The translations under genes and the position numbers were made by a program. 64,000 nucleotides of DNA from Chrysoperla carnea. Its lineage: Eukaryota > Arthropoda > Insecta > Neuroptera > Chrysopidae. Under the pieces are notes generated by a model. The model did no database searches and was not told the DNA's origin. It was given only the letters and a program-made list of their open reading frames with translations. Location of the stretch: positions 65,107,501 through 65,171,500 of the forward strand of contig NC_058341.1 in NCBI RefSeq assembly GCF_905475395.1, read 5' to 3'. The first letter of the stretch is position 1. Each line of letters begins with the position of its first letter. Below are positions 23,908 through 37,100 of this stretch, one piece after another.

Positions 23908-24270
23908 TTTTTATACCATGTAAATATGAAATATATAAAGTTATACTAAGTTTATTCTCAAGTTTATAACGTTTAAAAATATTGATGCTATGAACAAAAT
24001 TTTGTTCATAAAATCACATAAAGAATCCATTTTCAGTTGTCCGCCTGTCAACACGATAACTCAAAAACGTAAAGAAATATCAAGCTGAAATTATTTATAG
24101 CAAGTTTCTTAAATGGAGCAACATAGGTCAATTGGGTCTTGTAAACCGTTAGAGTTAGAGCAAAAGTTAAAATGTAAAAAATGTGCCTTATAAAAAAATA
24201 AACAAATATTTGAAATGTTTTTTTTTGGAAACAACACTGTTTTCGTGAAGGCGCAAATTAGATTTTAACA
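23908..24270 (-). repeat. Family D dispersed element, partial inverted copy
   Basis: It starts with TATACCATGTAAATATGAAA and retains GGTCAATTGGGTCTTG and TGTAAACCGTTAGAG, matching 33044-33706. The distal third is missing or diverged. Confidence 0.75.
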
Positions 24271-25100
24271 AATATAGTATTACTATATAACTTCAAGAAT
24301 TAAGGTTTTACGGTGGATACTTTTATATAGTATCCGTCAAGCGTTATTATTAAGTTACATCTTAACGATGTAGAACGGCTAAATAAATATTTTGAGCGTT
24401 GTGACTATGAAGTGTAAAGGACCACTGAGTGTAAAAACTTTGTGACTATGGATTGTAAAAGTGTAAAACATTAATTCGTCATGGTCAAATAAATACTACT
24501 GCGCATGCACGAACTTTTGAGACACAAATTAGGGTTCCCACTTATTTGAAAAAAATATAGTTATGCCCAGCGTTAGCGTCAAACTTCAAAATGAGCGATA
24601 AAAAGTTTATTAAAAATGAGTTTAGGGAATTACTTTTAGTATGTATATACCATGAGATAGACTTTCGATAATTATAAACTTTTTTGTCATTCATTTTTAA
24701 AATTTGACGCTTGGCGCCTGACATAAATCTTTTTTTCAGCAAGGTGGAGCTCGTAATTTGATGCTCCAAGACAGCCTATAATATCAAAATAGAAATCCGA
24801 GTTGTATAGAGAAATGTATAAGCGTTCCCTAAACTTTGGCATGAGTTGATAACGACATCAACACCGCTAGAGGGCCAGAAAAATTTGTGTCTTGTGATTT
24901 TTAGACTTTTCTACGCATGTAATATCTAAATCCAAAAGAAGTGCGTTGGTTGCTAGACGTGAAATATTTTAGTATGATTTGCAATAATTAACAAATTGCA
25001 TTTATTTAAGAATTATTATATTTAAAAAAATATAAATAATAACAATTCAATTAATATTAATTTGTTAACGTCTTATATCACTTATTTCTTGTCTTTCTGA
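24271..25100. other. Gene-free spacer with a small hairpin repeat
   Basis: An inverted pair lies at about 24560-24620 and 24665-24730 (GCGTCAAACTTCAAAATGAG against CATTTTTAAAATTTGACGC). No genes are seen. Confidence 0.5.
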
Positions 25101-25604
25101 TGACGCCCTGGTGAAAATATTTGCTGCCAAAAGTCTAATTTAGTTTTGCAGTGTTTGTTCTGAAAAAACAATTCTAGAAGAATAAGTAAGTCTAAAAATT
25201 ATGAAAAGATCTATTTAAATCTTATTAATCAGTTTGAAGACTGCATTTTTACAAGTTTTTGGACTCTCCTAGAAGACTTTTTCAGAATTAATAATAGATT
25301 TTATGAAAATTTAGGTAAAATTAGAGTAAGACTTTTTCAGAATTAATCAGTAAAATTTAAAACATTTCAGATTTTCGAAAAATTACTGCAGGTTAAGGAA
25401 TATAAAAACTTGGAAACCAGGGAATTATTTACAGTTTTTTCTGACTTATTTATTCGCTCCGTAGAGAAACCAGGCTGATTGTACATTTCATAGATCTTTT
25501 TATACTGTTTCAGAATTTTTTAGACTTACTCATTCTTCTAGAATTGTTTTTCAGAACACTGCAAGCTTTAATTAGACTATCGGTAGAAAATATATCCACC
25601 AGGG
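25101..25604. mobile_element. Foldback/MITE, about 500 bp
   Basis: Arms at 25101-25205 and 25505-25604 are inverse copies (left CGCCCTGGTGAAAATATTTG; right ..ATATATCCACCAGGGCG). Shared blocks include ACAATTCTAGAAGAATAAGT. There is no coding frame. Confidence 0.75.
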
Positions 25605-25958
25605 CGAGTCTACCAAACTTTACGATTTTTTTTTTGAAGGTGCTGCGTTTTCAAATGAGCATCATGCCGTCAAATTTGAGTTATCGTTTTGAAAAAACGC
25701 AGCAGGGAATTTGCCGGACACTATGACCACTTGATAACATTAATAATTTTTAACGAAAACTTATACGTACGTACTTAAGTATTTTTGTTTTTCAATACAC
25801 GCGTAATTCATTTTTTGGTGAATTGTTTAGTAAAATTATTAATGCTATCAAGTGGTCATAGTGTCCGACAAATTCCCTGTTGCGCTTTTTGAGAACGATA
25901 ACTCAAAAAACGCAGCACTTTCGAAAAAAATCGTAGAGGAAAGTTTAGTAGATTCGTC
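25605..25958. mobile_element. Foldback/MITE abutting the RNF8-like 3' end
   Basis: Arms at about 25605-25750 and 25830-25958 are inverse copies. Shared blocks include CTACCAAACTTTACGATT (left) with its inverse, AACGCAGCA, and GACACTATGACCACTTGATA. It ends 20 bases from the RNF8-like stop codon, so it may supply that gene's 3' UTR. Confidence 0.75.
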
Positions 25959-25977
25959 AAAATGATTCCATACCTTC

Positions 25978-28900
25978 TTAAGATGAACTTGATCGTTCGT
26001 GAATTAACTCTAAACGTCTTTTCTTCATATCATCTGATAAACTTTCAACCATTTTGTTTAGAAAACCATCAATAACAGTTGTTCGAATTCGAGATGTAAC
26101 TTGTTTACGACAAACTGGACAGTTATTTTGGGTATTTTGCCATTGGAAAATACAAAAGTTGCAAAATGAATGCGTACAATTTAATGTAACTGGTTCAACA
26201 AATAATTCATTACAAATTGGGCATTCCAATTCAGGTTCCACCATTCGTAATAATAACGAATGGTTTTGTTCACATCGATTTGTTAACAAATCATTTAACT
26301 CTGTTTCCATCTCCAACCTTCCTCCTGATGTGTAACTGTCCAGATCCATTGTATTAACAACATAGTCTTTAAGTCTTAGTATATGATCTTTTAAACAAAC
26401 AAGGAGAACTGAACTGATTACAAAATTTTCATTTTCCTCTGTTTTATGCTCTTGTTCATTCTTTAATTCATCCAGGATATTTAAAGCGATTTCTTCAACT
26501 TTTTTTAATTTTACTGTAATTTCTTTATTTCTTTCTTCACTTTTGTTCAATTTTTGTAAACATGATTCATTTTCACGGCCCTTTTTATTTAATTTATTAA
26601 TAAGTTCGACGTTTTCATCTGTTTTATCGAATAATTTTTGAACGAAATCTTCATTTTCAAGTTCCTTTTCATTTAATTCTTGTCTCATTTGCTCGTTTTC
26701 ACGTTGCTTTTCAACCAGTTGTTGTCTATTTTCTTCAATTTTACGTTCTTGTTCAATTAGTTTTTGTTTATTATCTTCATTTTCACATTCTTTTTCGTTT
26801 AACTTTTGCATAATATCTTCATTTTCATAAGCTCTCTCGATCAATTTTTGAATAAAATCATCAATTTCACGTTCCTTTTCGTTTATTTCTTCCCTAATTT
26901 TTTCATTTTCGTGTTCCTTTTCAATCAATTTTTGTTTATTTTCTTCGTTTTCGCGCTCTTTTTCGTATAAAGTTTTCATAATTTCTTCATTTTCACTCTC
27001 TTTTTCATGTAATTTTTTTATTATTTCTTCATTTTCGCGTTCCTTTTCGTGCATTTGGTGCTCAATTTCTTCATTTTTAAGTTCTTTTTCACTCAGTTCT
27101 TGCATAATTTTCTCATTTTCGTATACCTTTTCGAACAATTTTTCAATAAAATTTTCAATTTCAATTTCTTTTTCATTTAATTCCTGCCTAATCTTCTCAT
27201 TTTCACATTCCTTTTCATTTAATTCCTGCCTAATTTTTAGATTTTCACACTCCTTTTCGTTAAGTGCTTGCTTGTATTCTTCATTTTCACATTCTTTTTC
27301 AATAAGATTTTGCTTGTATTCTTCATTTTCTCGTTCCTTTTCAATAAGATTTTGCCTGTATTCTTTATTTTCACGATCTTTTTCATTCAGGTTTTGCTTA
27401 ATTTCTACATTTTCACGTTCTTTTTCATTTAGTTTTTGATTAATTTCTTCATTTTCACGCTCTTTTTCATTCAGTATTTGCTTAATCTCTACATTTTCAC
27501 GTTCTTTTTCATTTAGTTTTTGCTTAATTTCTTCATTTTCACATTCTTTTTCATTCAGTTTTTGCTTAATTTCTTCATTTTCACGTTCTGAAGTCACGAT
27601 GATTGAAAACATTTTTTCCAGAAATTTTTCATTATCAGGTTCCTGTTCATTTAATTGCTGCCTAATTTTTTCATTTTTACATTCATTTTCCTTTACTTGT
27701 GTATTTTCTTCATATTCTTGTTCGGTATTTTGATTCGGGTTTTGCCCATTTTCTTCAACTTCATGTTCTTTTTTGTTTATTTTTTGAATAATTTCTTCAT
27801 TTAGAAACATTTCTTTGTTTAATTCTTTGTTAAAATCGTTAAATATTTGTAGTATTCCTTCTAAATTTTCATCTAAATTATTCCTTTCAAATTTTTCAAA
27901 AATTTCTTCATTTTGACGTCCCATTTCATTTAATTCTTGCTTAATATTATCACCTTCCTCTAATTTTTGCATAAATTCACTCTTTTCAGGTATCTTCTTT
28001 TCATTTAATTTTCGTAAAATTTCTTCTTTTTCACATAACTCTTCGTTCAATTCTTTCCCAATTTCTATATTTCCTTCTAATTCTTTGGTAATTTCTTTAT
28101 TTTCGTGTTCCCTTTTATTTAATTTTTGCATAACTTCATTTTCATCTTTCATTCCATCTAATTCTTGCATAATTTTTTCTTCAAAGTTTTTGATCATTTC
28201 TTCGGATTTTAACATAAGTTTCTCATTGTCGTCTAACTTTCGTAAAAAAACTTCCTCTTCTTCTAAACCTGATTCTGAATCAGTCTGATGAACTTTTGAC
28301 GTTAATTCTTCACTTTCTTCACCTAAATATGAGGATTGTATACTATTTTGGAACTTAAACTCATATTGATTCACAAAGGTTTGGTTTTCGTATTTGAATT
28401 CAATAAAATCACCATCTTTAATCCGTTGTGGCACTTCATGATCGATTTTAATACCATTAAGATGTACATCCGAAAAATGCTGCAATCGTTTATCAAAAAA
28501 ATACTTTTTAAAATATAATATTTTAGTTTCATGAGCTAAAGAATATAAAATAAATGCTTTCCTCCGTCAAGCCCATGCGCAAAAATCATCCAAGGTAGGA
28601 GGGGAGATAGTTTTTAACTATTTTTAACCGACTTCAAACAAAAAAGGGGGAGGTTCTCAATTCGACTGATTTTTTTTTTTTAAATGTTTGTTACCTCAGA
28701 ACTTTTGACTGGGTGAACCGACTTTGATGATTCTTTTTCTATTTGAAAGCTGGAGCTTCCCGTGTGGTCTCATTTCAATTTGGTTCAGTTCTGATAATGG
28801 CATCCATGAGAAAACCATATAAATCTTAAATTTGCATTAAGAATGTATGGATGCATAACTCAATATCACGCCAACCGTTTTTTTTTAGTGGCAAATTAGT

Positions 28901-30207
28901 TAGTGTACTTCAGATTCACTAAAAACCACAAAATAAACAAACTTTTAACAAAATAAATAAAACCGACTTCAAAAGAAAAATTATACCAAAACAAATTAAT
29001 ATGCACTAAAAAGTAAAAAATTAATATTTTGGAGTCGGTGTCAGCCAAGTTAATGTAGCAAATTGTTTTGTCAGAGTTGTTTCCTTGGCTGATACCGACT
29101 CCAAAACTAACAATAATTGTAACTAAATTATATTATCGTTATTTTTTTACTTTTTAGTGCATATTAATTTGTTTTGGAATAGTTTTTCTTTTGAAGTCGG
29201 TTTTATTTTTTATTTTTTGTGTCAATAAGTTAATTCTGCGAGCTACAGAAAAAAATTCCCATATTCTATACGCAATGAACTCTACCTTGCGATATATTTA
29301 GCGAGGCTAACCTATTGGCACGAGAGGGGTCGTCTAAAACACCCGTTTCATCTGAGCCTGTCATTCCCATAGCAAGATGGTCCGTAATTTACCGAATAGA
29401 GGAATGGTTATGAGAAGCCCATCTTTTCTTTTTCTATAAAAACAGTGTCACCACATCCAATTTCATCAAAATCGCGCTATCCGTTTTAGAGTTATCCATT
29501 AAAGCAAATCGACTTGTTTTGAGGTAAGCTCTATGTGGTAAAGCGTTGTAAAGATATTTTAAGGCACTCTGTATAAATGGAAATCTTAACAAAGGAGACA
29601 ATAATTTTAAAATTTAGTGTGTGCCTATTATCATGTTTTATTGATACAGTTCGTTATTTAATTCAAGGACTATGCCTTCCGTACCTTAATCCTTGAATTA
29701 CATTTCACGTTAAGTTTAAAACTAAAATATACCATAAAAAATACCCATTACTAAGCAGTGATTTAGGTAGAATGTGATTTAAAACACAAAACTTAACAGT
29801 CAACTTGTAAATACATGAAAACTAGAAGCTAATTTTTTCTTAACACTAAAAAATGTGATTTCCATTGAAAAGAATTACATATGAAAAATCAAAATTTAAC
29901 AAGATATGTGCAAAAAACTGATTGTCTTGAGTAAAACTCCCTACACTTCCGTATAAATTCCTTAAATAACGTCAAGCCATCCATTCAGATTCAAGAATCG
30001 AATTTTTTATAACAAAAACTACCTATATCCGAATTACGGGATAATAATTTTTGGTAGGTTACAATGGTAATTTATTTAGGGCTACTGAAAGAGAAAAATA
30101 CTTACAGCATCGTCGGTATTCGTAATGTACCATCGTTCTTCGTCGTCACAGGTCAGTTCACATTGAACTGGTGAAATTATTTGCATAAAAAATGTGTCGT
30201 TTGATTC
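25978..30207 (-). CDS. RNF8: RNF8-like E3 ubiquitin ligase (FHA, long coiled coil, RING)
   Basis: RNF8 binds phosphothreonine through its FHA domain and ubiquitylates chromatin proteins at DNA breaks. Two exons are seen: 30207-30106 (34 codons, open in only one frame, flanked by AACAG and GTAAGT) and 28479-25978. Spliced phase 0, they give the FHA half ISPVQCELTCDDEERWYITN joined to SDVHLNGIKI and IKDGDFIEF, which aligns with ISRNHC..W.I..SLNGVWLN of human RNF8. The middle, roughly residues 125-700, is a Glu/Lys-rich coiled coil of 14-residue repeats (consensus LNEKERENEEIKQK). The C-terminus has a RING (CPICNELFVEPVTLNCTHSFC, then CPVCRK) and the FLNKMVESLSDDMKKRR tail, close to human RNF8. 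At 867 or more residues it is far longer than the 485 of human RNF8. The start codon and first FHA strands lie upstream and were not found. Confidence 0.88.
28480..30105. other. RNF8-like intron with two repeats
   Basis: The intron joining the two FHA exons. At 28622-28890 it carries a dispersed repeat opening TTTTTAACCGACTTCAAAC and containing GAAAGCTGGAGCTTCCCGTG, a kind I recall from many insect genomes but cannot classify. At 28960-29225 there is a hairpin element whose arms (AAAACCGACTTCAAAAG.. and its inverse; TTTTGGAGTCGGT and its inverse) share the CGACTTCAAA motif. Confidence 0.65.
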
Positions 30208-32459
30208 CTGTTAAATAAATATAAAATTAATAGAAAGTCCGTGAAAGGTCTGAACAACGCTCTAGACATGGTACAGCACGGCTAAAAAAAGGCGTTTAAA
30301 GTTGCTTTATTTGTGCACTGTTAAGTCTTTGAAGTTAGTTCTATTGGACATTAAAATAGTTTTACTAAAATAATTGGAAATGTTGACAATGTTTTATGAA
30401 ACAAAGAAATTCTGTCCATAGTTTTGATTAATATCAGTCCATTAGCGTAGAATGTAGAAATGTTTAAGAAATTAACCACCACCCCCCCCCCCCCTCCAAA
30501 GTACACAATTGTAAGTAAATTGTTTAGCACACGATTGTACTGTTATGGCAGTTTTTCACTAAACAAACGAAACACAAACTCGTATCGAATAAAACTAAAC
30601 TGTAACCTTTTATAAATATTTTGAAGACTGGTGTTTTCCGCAACAGTTAGAGTTTTATTTTTCGGGTCCCACTTGGAAGCGGTTACATTAGAAGTTTTGA
30701 AATAGTCTTTTTTAAGTTAAGTCAATAAATTTAATCGAGCGAAAAATGTTAGTTTCAAAGGCACACATCTTATACTCACTCTGATTCACAACTGACAAAC
30801 ATTAGATGAACGCTTTAAATTAGAAAGTTGTTCTTTATAAATACGCAAACATTTTTTTGTAAACCGAATAATTTAGACAGTAATGACAGGAAAAATCAAG
30901 CTTTTTGTGTATCGTTTGTTGTCTTTATAGAAAAATAAACCACTTTTATTGGATTTATTGGAAATTTTTTTTTAAGTGCCTAAATTTCGCAGAAACAATT
31001 ATACGAAAATAACAAGTTTGATATGAAAAAATAATTTTGGGTAAAACTTTTCAGTCCGTTTTTGCATAAACTGTACGGTTTGCGGAAAAATGTTTCGAAC
31101 AAAAAATGTTACTTTTTTAATTAATAACAACTTTCTAATTAAAAGTTTTCATCTATCGATTACCAATTATGCAGTAGAGTAAGCTTTTCATTGAGCTTTA
31201 AAACCTAGGTCTAGTTTAATGTTTGCGTAAGATGTGCGCCTACACACCCAAAATTTTTTGCCTGAAGCATTATTATCGATAAAACTTATTTTTCGAGTTT
31301 CAAGCATCTGTCAACTTACAAAGGCACCCTGTTACACTTAATTTTTTTTCCAAGTACTTCAGTATCAACCAGCTACAACTAAGAAAAACAAATCTTCTTC
31401 TATAAACATATTGGTTGGTTATTGAAGAAAAACTGTGTTTGACTTTCTCGCAACAACCAGTGGAAAAGGACCGAAAACAAAAACAAAACTCGGACAAAAC
31501 GTACCCCGCCTGATGGAAACAAGAGTTTTAGGTTTGTTTCAGTTTTGTTTTTGCTTTTCAGATTCTAAAAAACAGAAACACAACATAAAATCAACTGTCC
31601 GTTTAGTGGAAAACTGAAAATTTTCAACTCATTATCTTTTATAGCTTTGGAGAAAATGGACGCCAAAGTTTTTTTTTCCTAAGTTGCACATTGCGGGTAA
31701 ACAATGACGTTTACGAAAGAATGGTTCAAACAAAAATTGTTAATTTTTTTTATAAAGAATAAGTTTTACATTTAAACTTTTGTTCTATCTCTAACGGTTA
31801 ACAAGATGATTCAAAATCATTTTGAATTTGATTGAATGAGCAAAAAAATTACATTTAAAAATTTGCACATCTCAGTCAATATTAAAGCTAAAAAGTCGAA
31901 AAAAAAAAACAAAAACAAAAATGTGCACTATTAAATCAGCTAAAACTTTTAATTGAAGTTTTTTATATTTGATACATAGTTTTTTTGTAATTTGTAAAAA
32001 ACTGGCTAAAACCCACAACTACCCCCTCTCCAAAAAGGGGTTGAGCACCCTCCTGAGTGGTCAATTTTTTTGAAACCTAACAAACAACTGAAAAATTTTA
32101 AAGATACATTTTTTTCCTTTTAGATATTTGGTTTCATTGTACTAAAATTTAACAAAATTATTTAAAAATGCAACTTCAATTCAGTGTAGCGAACTGATTA
32201 AATTTTTACTAAAGTAAGCTTAATCAACTACTAAACTTATTTATTTCGAGCCATGTAATACCTGGTTTAGCATTGCACAGACCTTTTAGTACATCCTGTA
32301 AAATATGCATTAGATATTTTTTAACCTCTTTTGACAGTTCTTTTTAATCTAAATTATCAATAATTTCACAAAGTTTTTCAATCATGGATACTCCCCTACT
32401 TTTTCTTTCACTACCATACAATTGATTACTTGATTATCTGGTTAAAATTATTTAAATAC
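30208..32459. other. Gene-free stretch with hairpins, poly-C and a family M fragment
   Basis: A C13 run sits at 30482-30494. A foldback spans about 30760-31250 (AGGCACACATCTTA against TAAGATGTGCGCCT at its ends, AGAAAGTTGTT against AACAACTTTCT inside). A fragment related to the element at 42056-42715 lies at about 31690-32120. I found no further coding exon. Confidence 0.5.
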
Positions 32460-32716
32460 CTTTTTTGATTTTTTCCAAACGATTTTATCTTCTTCATATT
32501 CTCCGTTATTTCTAAATAAAATTGGAAAGTTATTAGACATTTTGTAGTATGAAGTGGTAAAAAATTTCTTGTTATCAATATGTTATCAGCTAACTTTTTT
32601 CGTGCGGTACTTTCTGGGATTTTCAAAGATTTTAAACTAATCAACAAGTATACAACGGAAACAAGAATAAACAATATTGCAACATAAGCGTACAGAATTA
32701 TATTATTAAGTCTCAT
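32460..32716 (-). CDS. Candidate two-exon start of an unknown membrane protein
   Basis: An ATG at 32716 opens 40 codons with one strong hydrophobic helix (about residues 5-28, IILYAYVAILFILVSVVYLL). A possible GTTAGC donor follows at 32594, and after an 83-bp intron ending TTATTTAG a 52-base exon (32511-32460) continues in frame as NNGEYEEDKIVWKKSKK to a GTATTT donor. The unspliced frame instead runs on into a stop. Nothing is recognised, the donors are weak, and it may be chance. Its phase 0 exit matches the next - strand exon at 30207, but the joined product would not look like a normal FHA start. Confidence 0.25.
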
Positions 32717-33043
32717 TCACATGAGTCGAATACCTTATCTAGTGCACATGATTCAGCAGGTAAGTAATCTTTATCCGTACTCTGTGATCAATGGCTTTGT
32801 TGCCTATTTCATACGCCAAACAGTATATTTCTGATTCGCAACAAACTTATTTACTTATTGCTCGAAAATGGTAATTTGATGATGACAATTGTAAATTTTA
32901 CGTTACACGGAAAGTTTAATAAGGGAAAAAATCTTACATTTCTAAAAAAATAGTGTGTGCAGCACAAGTATATTGTCTATTACTCAATTTTGTGCAATTG
33001 CAGTAAAGGAACTGAGCATTCACTTCAGCTAAACGCAATTATT

Positions 33044-33185
33044 ATACCATGTATATATGAAATATACATAGTATTATAAGTTTAGTCCCAAGTTTGTAAC
33101 GCCTAAAAATATTGATGCTACAAAAAAAAAATTGGTATAGGTGTTCATAAAATCACCTAATTAATCCATTTCCGGTTGTCCGTCC

Positions 33186-33217
<32 letters not shown>

Positions 33218-33706
33218 GTCCGTCTGTGGTCACGATTACTCAAAAACGAAAAGAGATATCAAGCTGAAATTTTTACAGCGTGTTTAGGACGTAAAAAGTG
33301 AGGTCAAGTTCGTAAATGAGCAACATGGGTCAATTGGGTCATGGGTCCGTAGTACCCATCTTGTAAACCGTTAGAGATAGAATAAAAGTTTAAATGTAAA
33401 AAATGTTCCTTACCAAAAAATAAACAACTTTTGTTTGAAACATTTTTTTGTTAACATCACTGTTTACCCACGAGGGCATTTATTAGGTACAAATTTTATA
33501 GTATGTATAAATATCAAAGTGAGTATCTTTTGTTATTTACGTGACGTCAAAAAAACAAACGAGTGCGCATCAACACTTGCGCATTATATGAGAATATCAG
33601 TTAAATATGTCAGATATGTATGTATGTGAAATGTGACAGAGTTATCAACACTGCCTATACATGGTATTTCAACAATTAACTCAGTCAATTGTTTGTTTTC
33701 ACTTGT
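33044..33706 (-). repeat. Family D dispersed element, full inverted copy
   Basis: Opens TATACCATGTATATATGAAA and closes CAATTGTTTGTTTTCACTTG, the inverse of the ends at 6241-6831. The tetranucleotide block is expanded here as CCGT/CCGG repeats at about 33180-33225. Confidence 0.85.
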
Positions 33707-34107
33707 TACTAATTAAGATTGATGGTATATGTGAATGATTGACTATTATCTATTTTATGATTGACAATCTATTTTTGTGATTGTTAATCAAAATCATCTC
33801 TAATTCAAAAAGAAGTATTGAAATTATCAAATCTATTATGGTGGTATTGACTAATAAGATTTAAAACATATTTGGAAAATGGTAATCAAATCTGATTGTT
33901 AACCACGATAATTCTCAACCCTGATTGACGTGCGTAGTGGCCTTATTCACATAAATTTCATATTCTTAAATTAAAAAAAACTTCCGCCACGGAAATATAA
34001 TAGGTGTGAATATACCTTCAGAGTTAAACAAATCAAAAAGGGTAGATATTATTCGAATTTGACAACTTATAAACAAAAACAAAATTTTTCATAATAAAGT
34101 TTTAAAA

Positions 34108-37100
34108 ATGCCATCTAAAACGAACGAAAATGGTCCTACAAATGCCGAACGAAGTGGTACTGTGAGAGAAGTTGGATCTCAAGCTATTTGGAGTTTATCT
34201 TCTTGTAAGCCAGGTATAAATTTTAAGCATAAGCGAATTAATAACATAATTATGACGTTCTGAAGCTGCCTATGAAGGGTAAAGTTTAAATAAAAAAAAT
34301 TTGTTTCCCGATGAAAAACGGTAGTAAAATATAAGTGATTTAGTAATTTGCCACCTAAATCGAATTTATAAATGCCTACCGATCCTCTGGTTAGTATAAT
34401 TTTGAAAAAATTTGGTAAAAAACTAATTCCCACATAAAACCGATTAAAATTGGTTCATTTCGAAATAATTTTATAACCGTCTTTCGAACAAATAAACTCA
34501 TTCCACCGTCTTTCGAACAAAATTCGGTGGAATGACTTTAGACTAAAACAATTAAATAAAAAAACTGCCATGTCTCTTAAAAAATAATAATAATCTAGAA
34601 ATTATTTGAAAAAATTTCATTCTAAATAATAATTGCATGAGTTTGCGACGATTTTTAGGTTGGAGCATAACTTTCGGAAGCCGAAATTTGAACATTTCAT
34701 TTATACGCTTATAACTCAAAAGCGGTGCATCCTACAATAATTGGATGAAAGACATAATCTTCCGTTAACGATTCACAACTTCCACGTAGATACGAGTACA
34801 ATTGTATATTCGCTATGAGATGTTAAATAAAATTTCTGACTTTGTATTTTTTTTAATAATACTACTAAATTTAATAATAATACTAAACTAAACAAACTTG
34901 ATACTCACAGCTAAATAGGTAACTAATTAGTGCAGTAAATACGATAAAAAATATGTCAGTTTAAAAAAATATAATGTCCTCCCATCAAACTCTGCAAATT
35001 TTGTTTAAGTTATTTTTTGATTGGTTAACTACAAAACGAGCTATTTATGTGTTTAAATTAAAATGTCCTACACTGTATATAAAAAGAGCTACACGAAGCC
35101 AATAAATTTTACGCTAATTATTCAAACATTTTTTTTAGTTTACAACGAAAATTCGAAAAAAATTTGTTACTAAACAATTATCTAACTTGTTGAATGTAAT
35201 CGTCTGTCCGTCTGTTATCACGATAACTCAAAAACGAAAAGAGATATCAAGCTGAAAATTTTACAGCGTACTGAGGACGTAAAAAGTGAGGTCGAGTTCG
35301 TAAATGAGCAATATCGGTCAATTGGGTCTTGGGTCCGTAGGACCCATCTTGTAAACCGTTCGAGATAGAACAAAAATTTAAATGTTAAAAATATTCCTTA
35401 TAAAAATATAACCAACTTTTGTTTGAAACATTTTTTCGTAAATATCACTGTTTTCCGTAACCCGCAAATTAGGCGTAAATTGTATGTAATTATGGGAACA
35501 TTAGTTATGTATGTGTGACATGTATGTATGTGTAATGTAATAGAGTCATCAACACTGTCTATGCATGGTTTTTCAACAATTAACTCAGTCAATTGTTTGT
35601 TTTCACTTGTTTCATTGAAAATTGCCCTCTTTTTAAGAATCTTGTTTTAACTTAAATATTAATATTTTTTGGCGAAAAACTAAATACCTTTTTTTTTTCA
35701 TTTTTAATTGTTTATAACTTTTGCAAATTTTTATGTGCTGAAAAATGCTTCTGATACATTTTTCTAGACATCATTCCGAATCTAACGAGCTATCACACAT
35801 ATTTCTCGATCATTATTTCTATATTTCACCAATTTGAACTTGTCGAATAGACTATTAGAAGACGCATAATCTTTTGATGTTTAGTTTCTTTAAAGTAAAA
35901 TTTTTTGTATGTTGAATCGTTGAATTCAAAGTTTAAATAATTTTTAACATCGTTACATTTTTAAAAAATTTGACTTAAATATTACATCCAATATGATTTG
36001 TGGAAGTCGAGGATTCGTTCTAAGTTGAAACTATTAAAAATTTTGCAGGTTTTGGCATCGATCAATTACGAGATGATTGTATGGATACTTATTGGCAATC
36101 GGATGGTCAATTACCGCATCTAGTTAATATACAATTCCAAAGGAAAACTACTGTTAGTGATATTTACATTTATACAGACTATAAATTAGATGAGAGCTAT
36201 ACACCAAATAGAATATCAATTAGAGCTGGAACCAATTTTAATGATTTGCAAGAGATTGATGTTATTGTTTTAAATGAACCAACTGGTAATTATATTTTTA
36301 TTTTATTTTAACAATGAATCAATTATAAATCGTTTTCAAAACTTTTTTAAAGCAAACTAAATTTGCTACAACATGAGGCGAGGATAAATTTCGAAAAATC
36401 CTTTCTTAAATGACATCTACAGTATAAAATCAATATCCTCTCGAAATTTCAAACTTCTATCATTAGGGACATTGCCTTTCTTCCTCCAGATAATATCTCC
36501 CCTCTGAAAGATTTCTGATTTTAGACAATATATAAAAAGAAACATTTTTTTAAAAATCATCAAAATCGGAGCTGTTATTTAGGATTCTCTAAGAATGACT
36601 ATTTTATGTATTCCTTTATGCGGCTAAGTAACCAAAGTAAAAATTTAGAAATTTGATTAGCAGAAAGTTTTAATAACGGCTTCTATTATGGCACGCTTTA
36701 CGTAATGCATTTAATATATGTCCGGCGGCGTACTTTGTTTTCTAGATTTATTTGAATGTAGCTAAAAATTTGTCAATGTGAATTTATTAAGTGGAGGAAA
36801 CAACATTGAACAAAGGCGGTATTGAGAGAGCTGTATTATTTAAATTATATATTGGCCGAAAAATTTTTAATTACCTCGTCAACTTAAAATAAATTTTTTT
36901 TTCTCACTTTGATAGGAAGATAATGATCTGCTCCAATTTTTTGCTCCAACACCCAATAAAGCTTGTAGTCTTTGAAATTTTAAATTGTCCAAATAACATG
37001 CTTTTCATACCAAAAATTCTTACGCATTCATAAACCCCACAAACAGAAAGGTCCTATTTATAAATACGGAACTGTCTACCATCATACCCAAAAATAACGA

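Noticed and set aside
32720-32760. Possible + strand first exon MSRIPYLVHMIQQ followed by GTAAGTAA
   Set aside because: The donor is good but no matching downstream exon was found, and APC10 has its own ATG and a complete conserved start.
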